Of a DNA stretch of 24,719 bases, positions 14,564-21,681 are shown in pieces. The stretch comes from DAONFI01 sp035403485. Lineage in GTDB: Bacteria; Planctomycetota; Phycisphaerae; SM23-33. How positions within the stretch are numbered: position 1 is the stretch's first letter; every line of letters starts with the position of its first letter. The stretch spans positions 1 through 24,719 of the forward strand of contig CAZIAZ010000045.1 in the NCBI GenBank assembly GCA_964536835.1. The letters run 5' to 3'. A program made the position numbers and the translations under genes. A model generated the notes under the pieces. It did no database searches. It had not been told where the DNA came from and saw nothing but the letters and a program-made list of their open reading frames with translations.

Positions 14564-16234
14564 TTACATCATGCCACCCATACCGCCCATTCCTCCCATA
14601 CCGCCCATACCACCCATGCCGCCGGGCATTCCGCCAGCCGGCATATCAGGTTCAGACTTCGGCAGTTCCGTAACGGAGGCATCGCAAGTCAGAAGCATGC
14701 GTGCGACGGACGCAGCATTCTGCAGGGCGCTGCGGGTAACTTTTGTCGGGTCGATAACACCGGCTGCCAGCAGGTCTTCATATTGCATTGTCGCCGCGTT
14801 AAAGCCGAATCCGCCCTGGCCGTTATCAACCTTATTGACAACTACAGCCGGACTTTCGCCAGCATTCTGAACTATCTGACGAAGCGGAGCGGTGACGGCT
14901 TTGCGGACTATTTCTATGCCGGTAAGTTCATCGCCTTTAGCCTTGACGGAATCCAGAACCTTCCTCGCGCGAACCAGTGCAACACCGCCGCCAGGGAGTA
15001 TGCCCTCTTCGATAGCGGCACGGGTCGCGTGCAACGCATCCTCGACGCGAGCCTTGATTTCCTTCATCTCGCTTTCGGTTGCCGCACCTACGTGAATCTG
15101 CGCAACGCCGCCGGCTAGCTTGGCAAGGCGTTCCTGAAGTTTTTCACGGTCATAATCGCTGGTGGTCGTATCGATTTCGCCGCGTATCTGTGCGATACGG
15201 GCCTGCAAATTTTCCGTTTTGCCGGCACCTTCGATAATGGTTGTATTTTCATTATCTATATCGACTTTTTTAGCAGTACCGAGGCTGGTGAGTTCAACGG
15301 CGGCAAGATCAATGCCGAGGTCTTTGCTGATGACTTCACCGCCGGTGAGTATGGCAATATCCTGGAGCATTGCCTTGCGACGGTCGCCATAACCAGGTGC
15401 TTTCACGGCAACAACGTTCAATACGCCGCGCAGCTTGTTGACAACCAGCGTAGCCAACGCTTCGCCTTCGACGTCTTCGGAGATTATCATCAGCGGCCGG
15501 CTGGTCTTGGCAACCTTCTCCAGTAGCGGCACGAGAGCCTGAATATTGGAAATTTTGTCCTCGTAGATGAGAATCAGCGGTTTTTCATAGACACATTCCA
15601 TGCTTTCCTGGTCGGTCACGAAATGCGGGCTGAGATAACCGCGGTCGAACTGCATGCCCTCCACGACTTCTATGGAGGTTTCAATGCCCTTGCCTTCCTC
15701 AACCGTTATAACGCCATCCTGGCCGACTTTTTCCATGGCTTCAGCCAGCATTTTGCCGATGACGGCATCGTTATTTGCGGATACAGCTGCTATGTTGCGA
15801 ATTTTAGCCTTGTCGCCGGAAACCGGAATCGACATTTTCGCCAGTTCAGCCGTGATTGCATCGACAGCCTTTGCAATGCCGCGCGACAATGCCATGGCGT
15901 CGGCGCCAGCCGCAAGGTTTCGATATCCTTCCGAGAAAATCGCTTCGGCAAGTACCGTAGCCGTCGTTGTGCCATCGCCGGCGGCATCGGATGTTTTGCT
16001 GGCGGCTTCTTTCACAAGTTGCGCACCAAGATTTTCGTTCTTATCTTTCAGCGTAATTTCTTCCGCCACGGTTACGCCGTCTTTGGTCACAGTCGGCGCA
16101 CCCCAGCCCTTGTCAAGAATCGCGCATCTGCCGCGGGGTCCAAGAGTACTTTTTACCGCGCGAGCCAGCTTCTGAACGCCTGTCAAAAGCTTTTCGCGAA
16201 CTTCCGTGTCAAATGCCAGTTGTTTAGCTGCCAT
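14564..16234 (-). CDS. groL: Chaperonin GroEL, paralogue 2 (GGM tail present)
   Basis: 60 kDa chaperonin of 556 residues. The ATG of MAAKQLAF was chosen because AAGGAG ends six bases before it; the ATG two codons earlier directly abuts the ribosome site. ATPase motifs are intact (TLGPRGRCAIL, GDGTTTATVLAEAI, ARVEDALHATRAA, PGGGVAL). The apical substrate-binding segment RGYLSPHF has His where the consensus usually has Tyr; other hydrophobic helix positions are kept. The C-terminus is a long Gly-Gly-Met repeat ending GGMM, the canonical housekeeping tail. It is upstream of groES rather than after it. The two paralogues differ substantially along their length, so this is an old duplication rather than a recent copy. 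Confidence 0.96.
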   Translation of the reverse strand: MAAKQLAFDTEVREKLLTGVQKLARAVKSTLGPRGRCAILDKGWGAPTVTKDGVTVAEEITLKDKNENLGAQLVKEAASKTSDAAGDGTTTATVLAEAIFSEGYRNLAAGADAMALSRGIAKAVDAITAELAKMSIPVSGDKAKIRNIAAVSANNDAVIGKMLAEAMEKVGQDGVITVEEGKGIETSIEVVEGMQFDRGYLSPHFVTDQESMECVYEKPLILIYEDKISNIQALVPLLEKVAKTSRPLMIISEDVEGEALATLVVNKLRGVLNVVAVKAPGYGDRRKAMLQDIAILTGGEVISKDLGIDLAAVELTSLGTAKKVDIDNENTTIIEGAGKTENLQARIAQIRGEIDTTTSDYDREKLQERLAKLAGGVAQIHVGAATESEMKEIKARVEDALHATRAAIEEGILPGGGVALVRARKVLDSVKAKGDELTGIEIVRKAVTAPLRQIVQNAGESPAVVVNKVDNGQGGFGFNAATMQYEDLLAAGVIDPTKVTRSALQNAASVARMLLTCDASVTELPKSEPDMPAGGMPGGMGGMGGMGGMGGMGGMM

Positions 16235-16240
16235 CGACAT

Positions 16241-16692
16241 CTCCTTTCGACAAATAAAAGAATTTTATAATTGTTGAACAACACTTGTTGGTGTAATTGC
16301 CATGCAGACGGCCACGAGCCGCCGTTTATGGAGTGCCTGCACTTTCTGCGCACGGCAACCATCAATAAACGCATGCAACTAACGTGCCAAAAAACGATAT
16401 CTATATAACTATATATTCAACAAGATGTTAAATACAAATAGATTTGTTACGGCAAAACAAAGCCTGCACAGATGACAGGTTGAATATACATAAAGCAAAA
16501 ATTGACAGTCAATTAGAGGTGGGCTTATATTGGCATTTTCTAGCAGTTCTCAAAATAATAGCAGGCAAAGCTAAGAAACTACCCAAGATACGGGATGGAA
16601 CAGATAAGCCATATGATTAACAGAAATTAAAGCAGGCATGAATAATTAATAATTCAAAGATTCGCAACAAAAATGATGCCTTTAAAAACAAC
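16241..16692. other. Non-coding region upstream of groEL2 (452 bp)
   Basis: AT-rich stretch with no gene I can support on either strand. It should contain the groEL2 promoter on the - strand; the AT-rich block around 16400-16425 (TATATAG-type sequences) is the likeliest place, but I cannot fix a good -35/-10 pair. There is no CIRCE-type inverted repeat. On the + strand a good promoter-like pair (16502-16531) points into DNA without an open frame. Confidence 0.6.
16502..16531 (+). promoter_or_regulatory. Orphan sigma70-like promoter pointing away from groEL2
   Basis: A perfect TTGACA (16502-16507) and TATATT (16526-16531, five of six to consensus) are separated by 18 bp. No open frame follows on the + strand before the oppositely oriented tRNA gene. 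It could drive a short non-coding RNA, or be a chance match in AT-rich DNA. Confidence 0.3.
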
Positions 16693-16766
16693 TGGGCCGT
16701 ATTGGACTCGAACCAACGACCTCCTGCGTGTCGAGCAGGCGCTCTAGCCATCTGAGCTAACAGCCC
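16693..16766 (-). tRNA. tRNA-Val (anticodon GAC)
   Basis: A 74-base cloverleaf on the - strand. The acceptor stem GGGCTGT/ACGGCCC has seven pairs (one G-U). The D arm is GCTC/GAGC, the anticodon stem CCTGC/GCAGG, and the T arm GTTGG/CCAAT with a TTCGAGT loop. The seven-base anticodon loop is TCGACAC, giving anticodon GAC, which reads Val codons GUC/GUU. Position 33 is C, although U is nearly universal there. The discriminator base is A and the 3' CCA is not encoded. A well-formed promoter lies just upstream. Confidence 0.88.
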
Positions 16767-16780
16767 ATGTGTGGGGCGTC

Positions 16781-16809
16781 AATATATATTCTGCCCTGCC
16801 GATAGTCAA
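16781..16809 (-). promoter_or_regulatory. Promoter of the tRNA-Val gene
   Basis: On the - strand, TTGACT (16804-16809) and TATATT (16781-16786) are 17 bp apart, each matching the sigma70 consensus at five of six positions. The predicted start lies about seven bases before the mature tRNA 5' end, a plausible short leader for RNase P removal. Confidence 0.62.
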
Positions 16810-16929
16810 GCAAACTTTCATAAAAAAGAGTCGGATATGTTTTTTCATTTTTGATGCGTCGGCGGATAAACCATAAAAAACATCTCCATACAGTTTGACA
16901 AAGACATTCACAAACCACACCTTAAATAA

Positions 16930-16974
16930 CCAACAGTGGCTGTCTTTGCCGCTCACAAAGTCAGCCACTGTTGG
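16930..16974 (-). terminator. Strong hairpin after the 883-residue lyase gene
   Basis: A perfect 13-bp inverted repeat (CCAACAGTGGCTG / CAGCCACTGTTGG) continues after a T-T mismatch with five more pairs (CTTTG/CAAAG), leaving a seven-base loop. It begins 66 bp after the stop codon of the lyase gene. The transcript continues with UUAUUUAAGG, a weak U-tract, so it is a probable but imperfect intrinsic terminator. Confidence 0.6.
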
Positions 16975-17039
16975 AAGTCTCTCGGTTATACCTTATATTT
17001 CCTGATTTTCTGCGACAGATATACGGAAATACTAATGTT

Positions 17040-19691
17040 CTATTTCACTATCCAGAACAGTTTGGTGTTATTCGGGTCAGGCGTTACCTTCATGAACGGC
17101 CCGTTAATAATAAGCATATTCTTGTCATATGCCAGATTTGCAGCTTGGCCGTTAACGGTTGCCTGTTTTATTCCATCAAAACCAGTCAAATTCAGCCTGG
17201 TTGCCTTATCGCCGCCAATAACCTTTATATCCAATGTCGCATCATCGGTACGATTGATTATAAGAAATTGGACACTGCCATCGCTATGTATTACGTCTTT
17301 GATAAAACTGCCGCGTACGAGTAAGACGTGTTTTAACTTTTCCTTTTGACGGCTGACAAGGGCGCAGTCGCCATCGGTTTGTTCACCTTTGCGGAAGTAA
17401 TTATCCACCCTGTCATTGCCGATTTTGACTACGCCGTCCTTAAAGGACACGTCCGGGCGTTTATCCCCTTCAAACGGATATAACAATGACGTAAAATATC
17501 TCGTCGGATTTTTGCTCGGAATCATGTCCTGCTTATAACAGGCAACATATCCGCCGCATGGGGTATCCGACATTATTGCAAGCGACTTATAATTTTCCGG
17601 CTTATCGGGTATAAACAAAAGGTTTCCTATGTTCTTATCATTCGTATAAAAAGAAAGATTCTTATCTTTGCCCGAATTTATATAGTATCGACCATATCCA
17701 TCGTCTTTATCTGTAACTGCCAGGGCAATCTGCTTGCTATCTGCCACAATAGACCTTGAATTCAAGTGCCAATACGTTCTTACAGGAATATTGGACCGTT
17801 GTGCCAAGCCTTGTTCAGCAACAATATCATTCATTATCCAATAATCATTAGTCACAAAAATCACACGACGAGTTATTAATATTCTATGACCATAATGTAT
17901 AGTTATATTAGCTTGTGCATCTACGACACAAAATTCAGGCGAACGTAGCCAATATTTCAACTCCGGAACAGGCAAAACTTCAACGTTCGCAATTTCAATG
18001 ATGTTGTGAGCTATGCTTCTATGGCAATAATCCTCATAGCTTGTGTCATCATAGGTTTGCATACCGGAATCCACGATAAGCGGACGGCCATATGCGTAAA
18101 TGTCGACGTTGAACGCACTGTTATGCCAATGACTCCAGAAATCACCACTTGGAACACAATCGAAGAAAAGATACTTATCCTGCGGCTTCCAGCCGGTACG
18201 CATTATATAAAAACCGGTATATGGCAATTCCGTCGACGTATAATCCGGCGTAGCTGTCATATCTTTCATATTCTTTTTATATGAATCAAACCCGACGTCC
18301 CATAATTCCAGAATGTTTTTTGTTTTTTGAGGAACGGTTTTCTTATCAGCCCACCATAGGACATATGAAGCGTCACCAAATGCTGGCGTCCGCGTATTGT
18401 CGGGATACGACAACGCCTGAACATAACGCTGCATTTTTGCAACAGCCACGCTGAAACTTTCGGGCAGTTTCACGCCATTGGCATTGGCAAGCGAAGATAC
18501 TTCAAGAAATTTTTGAAGACACCAATTATGATATGAAATGCACCGTTCTATATATCCGCCATCAGGAAATACTTCAGTTTCAGCTTTTTTCGTCATTCTT
18601 TCTATAGCTGTCTTCCACCAGTTATCTGACTCTTTGAATTCTGGAAACATGATGGCAACTCTGGCAAAATTGGAGTTCTCGATAAGATGCCAGTTTCCAG
18701 CCTGATAGCCACCATAAAGCTCTATCAGATAAGTATATCTTGCCTGCTCCAATAAACTGCTCAAAAAACGATAATAGAATTCAGGTGAAACTTCAGGTGA
18801 ATCAATAAAGCACTCGTTAAATACCAGCCAATTTCCCATTCGCTCGGCAATCTCCAGCATTGTGCCCCAGGAACTGCCTGTAGACGATACGGAATTCATG
18901 CCATCAGGAATTTTGTGAGCCATCCAACTACGCCTTGCTACCGTCGGCATCGGGCTGGATTTTATAAAACTGTCTACAATTTCAACTGCACATTGTGAAT
19001 ATTTCTGATTATCGGTCAACCACCAGGCGGTACCAAGTTCTTTCAAGTATCCCATGCGATTCAGCATTTGACTAAAACAGACTGTCGCATTGTTTTTAGT
19101 GCGATCCCATATAATCGGCCCGTCAAATACATGCGGGTCGCCCCACCGGTTAAATTCATGACGACACACATTATCCGCACTTGATATGACTTTTGAAGTT
19201 GTTTGCGGGAATTCTTCTTTAGCAAAATCGACAATCTCTTTTTTCCTCCCACGATCCATTGGAAATACCGGTTTTTTACGTGCTCGCATATATTCCAGAA
19301 GAGCTTTCTTTGCGGCTGACCAGTCACCGGCTGATACAGCCATTTTGACATTTTCCATACCTGGCGTATCAAGATTCAACGCGTCAAAAAATGACTTTTC
19401 GTTTTGTATTCTTATTGTGTCCGTCTTTAATCCAATTAAACCATATTTTGCCTCAATTTTTGCCGCATGGTCCGACTGCGGAGCTATAACTATACTTTTA
19501 TCAAGAATAGGCGAGGCGGTTTTTCCGGCTAAATCTTTTTTTGGGGAGTTATTAGCAGAACTTTCCGAATTGGTTTTAATCGCAGGTTTTTCAGATTCCC
19601 GAATCTGTGCGAATGAAATCACTAAATTCGATACCAGAACCAACAATATTACATTCAAGAAATACACCGTTTTCAACCTGTTAACTTTCAT
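17040..19691 (-). CDS. Secreted heparinase II/III-family polysaccharide lyase A
   Basis: Predicted exported lyase of 883 residues that would cleave a uronate-containing polysaccharide by beta-elimination; the exact substrate cannot be read from the sequence. Residues 1-29 form a signal peptide (basic start, FLNVILLVLVSNLVISFA). An alpha-toroid domain (about 100-440, Hepar_II_III_N type) includes GMENVKMAVSAGDWSAAKKALLEY, LNRMGYLKELGTAWWLTDNQ, AGNWHLIEN (331-339) and FPDGGYIERCISYHNW (375-390, candidate catalytic Tyr388). The beta-sandwich domain carries SHWHNSAFNVDIYAYGRP (520-537) followed by LIVDSG and RSIAHN, the core Heparinase II/III motif. A further beta domain ends KLFWIVK. AAAGGA precedes the ATG. 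It is last in a probable operon after the H-X9-DG pseudopilin (67 bp gap). Confidence 0.88.
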   Translation of the reverse strand: MKVNRLKTVYFLNVILLVLVSNLVISFAQIRESEKPAIKTNSESSANNSPKKDLAGKTASPILDKSIVIAPQSDHAAKIEAKYGLIGLKTDTIRIQNEKSFFDALNLDTPGMENVKMAVSAGDWSAAKKALLEYMRARKKPVFPMDRGRKKEIVDFAKEEFPQTTSKVISSADNVCRHEFNRWGDPHVFDGPIIWDRTKNNATVCFSQMLNRMGYLKELGTAWWLTDNQKYSQCAVEIVDSFIKSSPMPTVARRSWMAHKIPDGMNSVSSTGSSWGTMLEIAERMGNWLVFNECFIDSPEVSPEFYYRFLSSLLEQARYTYLIELYGGYQAGNWHLIENSNFARVAIMFPEFKESDNWWKTAIERMTKKAETEVFPDGGYIERCISYHNWCLQKFLEVSSLANANGVKLPESFSVAVAKMQRYVQALSYPDNTRTPAFGDASYVLWWADKKTVPQKTKNILELWDVGFDSYKKNMKDMTATPDYTSTELPYTGFYIMRTGWKPQDKYLFFDCVPSGDFWSHWHNSAFNVDIYAYGRPLIVDSGMQTYDDTSYEDYCHRSIAHNIIEIANVEVLPVPELKYWLRSPEFCVVDAQANITIHYGHRILITRRVIFVTNDYWIMNDIVAEQGLAQRSNIPVRTYWHLNSRSIVADSKQIALAVTDKDDGYGRYYINSGKDKNLSFYTNDKNIGNLLFIPDKPENYKSLAIMSDTPCGGYVACYKQDMIPSKNPTRYFTSLLYPFEGDKRPDVSFKDGVVKIGNDRVDNYFRKGEQTDGDCALVSRQKEKLKHVLLVRGSFIKDVIHSDGSVQFLIINRTDDATLDIKVIGGDKATRLNLTGFDGIKQATVNGQAANLAYDKNMLIINGPFMKVTPDPNNTKLFWIVK

Positions 19692-19758
19692 TGATTCATC
19701 CTTTCATGCCGAGTAAATCAGATTTTGAAACAGATACAGGAACTTATTATAGAAGACT

Positions 19759-20442
19759 TCAGTTGCCGAGAGTAAACCAGATTAACTCATTATTGTCGCA
19801 GGCAATATCCTGGGTATAGGCAAGAACATGGCCGTCGACAAAAAGTATATTTGATACACCAGAATGCCGTTCATCATCTGGCCATCCCCAAGAATACAAA
19901 GGAACAGGCCAACGGTTGTTATGTACTCCATAACCATGCACGCCTGAGCTATTGTTATTCTCTCCTGCCAGGACAGTATTTGCCGGCTTGGCGATATTAA
20001 CAATCTTATGCCCTTGACCAATACCATCGCCGCCCCCAACCCACCATTCCATACCGTAAGCCATCTTATATGCCCCAGTATTCTCATCAGGAATGAAAAC
20101 ACGTAATGGAACACTCGGACAATTGAACGCTTCGGCACTTTCAAGGTATGTACCGTCATACAGCTTATCAGCCCATACGCCACTCAATGGACTGCTTTTT
20201 TCTCTGACAAGAGGAAACCAGCCGTCCCAGTCGTTATTATACAATCCGAACGCCAAATTTATATTTCGCATATTAGCCGAACAGACTACCCGATTGGCTA
20301 ACGCTTTGGCGGTTTTCAGGCTTGGCAGTAACATTGAAACCAGCAATGAAATAATAGCAATTACTACCAGCAATTCAATCAGCGTAAAAGCTGATGATTT
20401 TGGCTGCTGATGCCTACAGCTTTGTAATTTCTGCCGCTGCAT
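19759..20442 (-). CDS. H-X9-DG pseudopilin-like protein
   Basis: Protein of 227 residues with an 18-residue leader ending SSA and the pilin helix FTLIELLVVIAIISLLVSML (Ala-1, Glu+5). It continues with LPSLKTAKALANRVVCSANMRN, typical of the large pseudopilin families of Planctomycetota, Lentisphaerota and Verrucomicrobiota. Near the C-terminus RHSGVSNILFVDGHV fits the H-X9-DG signature exactly (His, nine residues, Asp-Gly). The domain is rich in Trp, Gly and Asn (GMEWWVGGGDGIG; LYSWGWPDDE), which could suit glycan contacts; that is inference. The ribosome site is weak (only a distant GGA). It lies 90 bp after the PEP-CTERM gene and 67 bp before lyase A, so it is embedded in the polysaccharide-degradation cluster, away from the gsp-like operon. 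Function is not established. Confidence 0.85.
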   Translation of the reverse strand: MQRQKLQSCRHQQPKSSAFTLIELLVVIAIISLLVSMLLPSLKTAKALANRVVCSANMRNINLAFGLYNNDWDGWFPLVREKSSPLSGVWADKLYDGTYLESAEAFNCPSVPLRVFIPDENTGAYKMAYGMEWWVGGGDGIGQGHKIVNIAKPANTVLAGENNNSSGVHGYGVHNNRWPVPLYSWGWPDDERHSGVSNILFVDGHVLAYTQDIACDNNELIWFTLGN

Positions 20443-20478
20443 AGTAAGTTATTCCAACTGCTGATTAATGTCCATATA

Positions 20479-20499
20479 TGTCGGTTTAGCAAACCGGCA
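20479..20499. terminator. Short hairpin between the PEP-CTERM and pseudopilin genes
   Basis: A nine-pair stem (TGTCGGTTT/AAACCGGCA, one G-U pair) with an AGC loop. T residues follow only on the + strand, while the genes here run on the - strand, so it is a poor terminator for them. A processing or stabilising hairpin within the operon is more likely. Confidence 0.35.
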
Positions 20500-20532
20500 T
20501 TTTTACATACCTTTTGACGACTTACACATTAT

Positions 20533-21222
20533 TCAGATATGAGATAACCGTTTGTAAAATAGCAGGCCAATGCTTCCAATCCCCAGCAACGATATTGTTA
20601 CCGGTTCTGGAATTGCTTCATAAGTCACTTCCAGATAAGGATACATGGACTCATTCGCATATCGAGTAGTATATAGCCTAAGCCTTTGATTAGTATCCGA
20701 TGTTTCAATTTTTGACAATATGCCAAAAGTTACCACATCACCTGCTGAAAGACTTGTTGTTATATTCCAGCTTACCGGACCAGCAGCAGTCACAAAAACA
20801 TCGTCATCATTTTCGGCAAGAGTATACGTCCAATTCGTCTGGGTGTTATTCCAGGTAGCCGTAGCATCATCCCAAGTCGTTACACCTGTGCCTGAAGCTA
20901 CGTAAACATCATAAAAATCAGTCGTATTTTCTGCTGCTGCTAATGCATATACATATAGCTTAACACTGGTAATTACAGAACCTGCAGGAATCGAGGAAAG
21001 ATCAAATTTCACTATCGAACGGTTTATACCCTCGTTAGCCCTGGGGCCTACACGCATTTCAGTATAAGATACCAAATTGGCATCTGGATACCTGGTTATT
21101 ACCCATACATCATCACTTACGGCAATATTTACCGTGGTTGCCGATGCCACTTCTACTGCAAAAATACATGTCAATACGGCGATTATCGAAACATTTTTAA
21201 ATTTGATTTTCGTCCTTTCCAT
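20533..21222 (-). CDS. DNRLRE-domain PEP-CTERM surface protein
   Basis: Exported protein of 229 residues. A signal peptide (1-28, cleaving after VASA) leads into a single beta-sandwich of the DNRLRE type: NIAVSDDVWVITRYPDAN, MRVGPRANEGINRSIVKFDL, SSIPAGSVITSVKLYVYAL, TTWDDATATWNNT, and a final YPYLEVTYE. Members of this domain class include carbohydrate-binding modules, some reported for alginate. The C-terminus IPEPVTISLLGIGSIGLLFYKRL is a PEP-CTERM sorting tail: Pro-Glu-Pro at 205-207, a hydrophobic helix and basic end. It would be recognised by an exosortase encoded elsewhere. AAAGGA lies upstream of the ATG. It is first in a probable operon with the pseudopilin and lyase A, suggesting a surface role in polysaccharide binding. 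That role is inferred from context. Confidence 0.85.
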   Translation of the reverse strand: MERTKIKFKNVSIIAVLTCIFAVEVASATTVNIAVSDDVWVITRYPDANLVSYTEMRVGPRANEGINRSIVKFDLSSIPAGSVITSVKLYVYALAAAENTTDFYDVYVASGTGVTTWDDATATWNNTQTNWTYTLAENDDDVFVTAAGPVSWNITTSLSAGDVVTFGILSKIETSDTNQRLRLYTTRYANESMYPYLEVTYEAIPEPVTISLLGIGSIGLLFYKRLSHI

Positions 21223-21341
21223 GTCTATTTCCTTTCCAAACTGTTTTTTGTTTGAGAAACGTTTTATATATTTATTTCATGTTTTCATGCTTAAACAGCT
21301 TTATTATCCGGCACATAGAACATACTTCGCACCTATTACTT

Positions 21342-21359
21342 GAACAATCGTACTTGTTC
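21342..21359. repeat. Inverted repeat GAACAA-N6-TTGTTC (candidate operator)
   Basis: Two perfect six-base half sites separated by six bases form an 18-bp symmetric element 120 bp before the PEP-CTERM start codon. It overlaps the candidate -35 box, as a repressor operator would. Confidence 0.45.
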
Positions 21360-21419
21360 TTTCACATATAAATTTTACATTTTTATATTTATTTTAAATT
21401 ATTTTTATTTATGAATCAT

Positions 21420-21456
21420 AACGTTATTTTACAAATAATATATTAATAATAACGTT
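21420..21456. repeat. Inverted repeat AACGTTATT-N19-AATAACGTT
   Basis: Perfect nine-base arms separated by 19 bases of A/T. Because AACGTT is itself a palindrome, each arm contains the same core in both directions, and the core recurs in AAACGTTT at 21257-21264. Spacing between arm centres is 28 bp. Confidence 0.4.
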
Positions 21457-21577
21457 CTGATTTGTCAAATAATTATTTTGGCATGCTGAATTTTCTAAGA
21501 AATTGCAAAACCAAGCCTTAGAATTACGTCTCTTCCCCAAAATTTATACTTCAGAAATAATTTTTAAGACAAAATAC

Positions 21578-21640
21578 AAATAGCCTGACTCCTGACGTAC
21601 AGGGCAATATAATGCACATACGCCAGAAGTCAGGCTATTT
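21578..21640 (-). terminator. Long hairpin terminator after lyase B
   Basis: Arms of 22 bases (21578-21599 and 21619-21640) pair at 20 positions plus two mismatches or wobbles around a 19-base loop. In the - strand transcript the stem ends in UAUUUGUAUUUUGU, a U-rich tail. It begins about 40 bp after the stop codon of the 992-residue lyase, so it very likely terminates that transcript and makes the downstream PEP-CTERM operon independent. Confidence 0.75.
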
Positions 21641-21681
21641 TTAACTTAACGATAATAGCAACAATGGCTTACGGCTTGGGA

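Larger units (their letters stand above)
21223..21577. promoter_or_regulatory. AT-rich upstream region of the PEP-CTERM operon
   Basis: No gene is visible. It probably holds the promoter and operators of the 21222-17040 operon. On the - strand TTGTTC (21342-21347) and TATGTT, 17 bp apart, form a modest -35/-10 candidate whose -35 lies in an inverted repeat. A palindromic AAACGTTT at 21257-21264, 35 bp before the start codon, resembles the core of LacI-type operators. All of this is suggestive only. Confidence 0.4.

Noticed and set aside
14564..14640. Short tandem GGM-coding repeats as a DNA repeat element
   Set aside because: This is the coding sequence of the conserved GroEL Gly-Gly-Met tail, not a separate repeat.
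15623..16270. + strand open frame (215 codons) opposite groEL2
   Set aside because: It is a mirror frame of the conserved groEL2 coding sequence, with no ribosome site or recognisable domain.
16331..16345. GAGTGCCTGCACT, possible CIRCE/HrcA operator upstream of groEL2
   Set aside because: CIRCE is TTAGCACTC-N9-GAGTGCTAA. Here the half sites are in reverse order with a two-base spacer, so it is not an HrcA site.
16744..16968. - strand open frame of 74 codons
   Set aside because: It overlaps the tRNA gene, its promoter and the downstream hairpin of lyase A, and shows no recognisable protein features.
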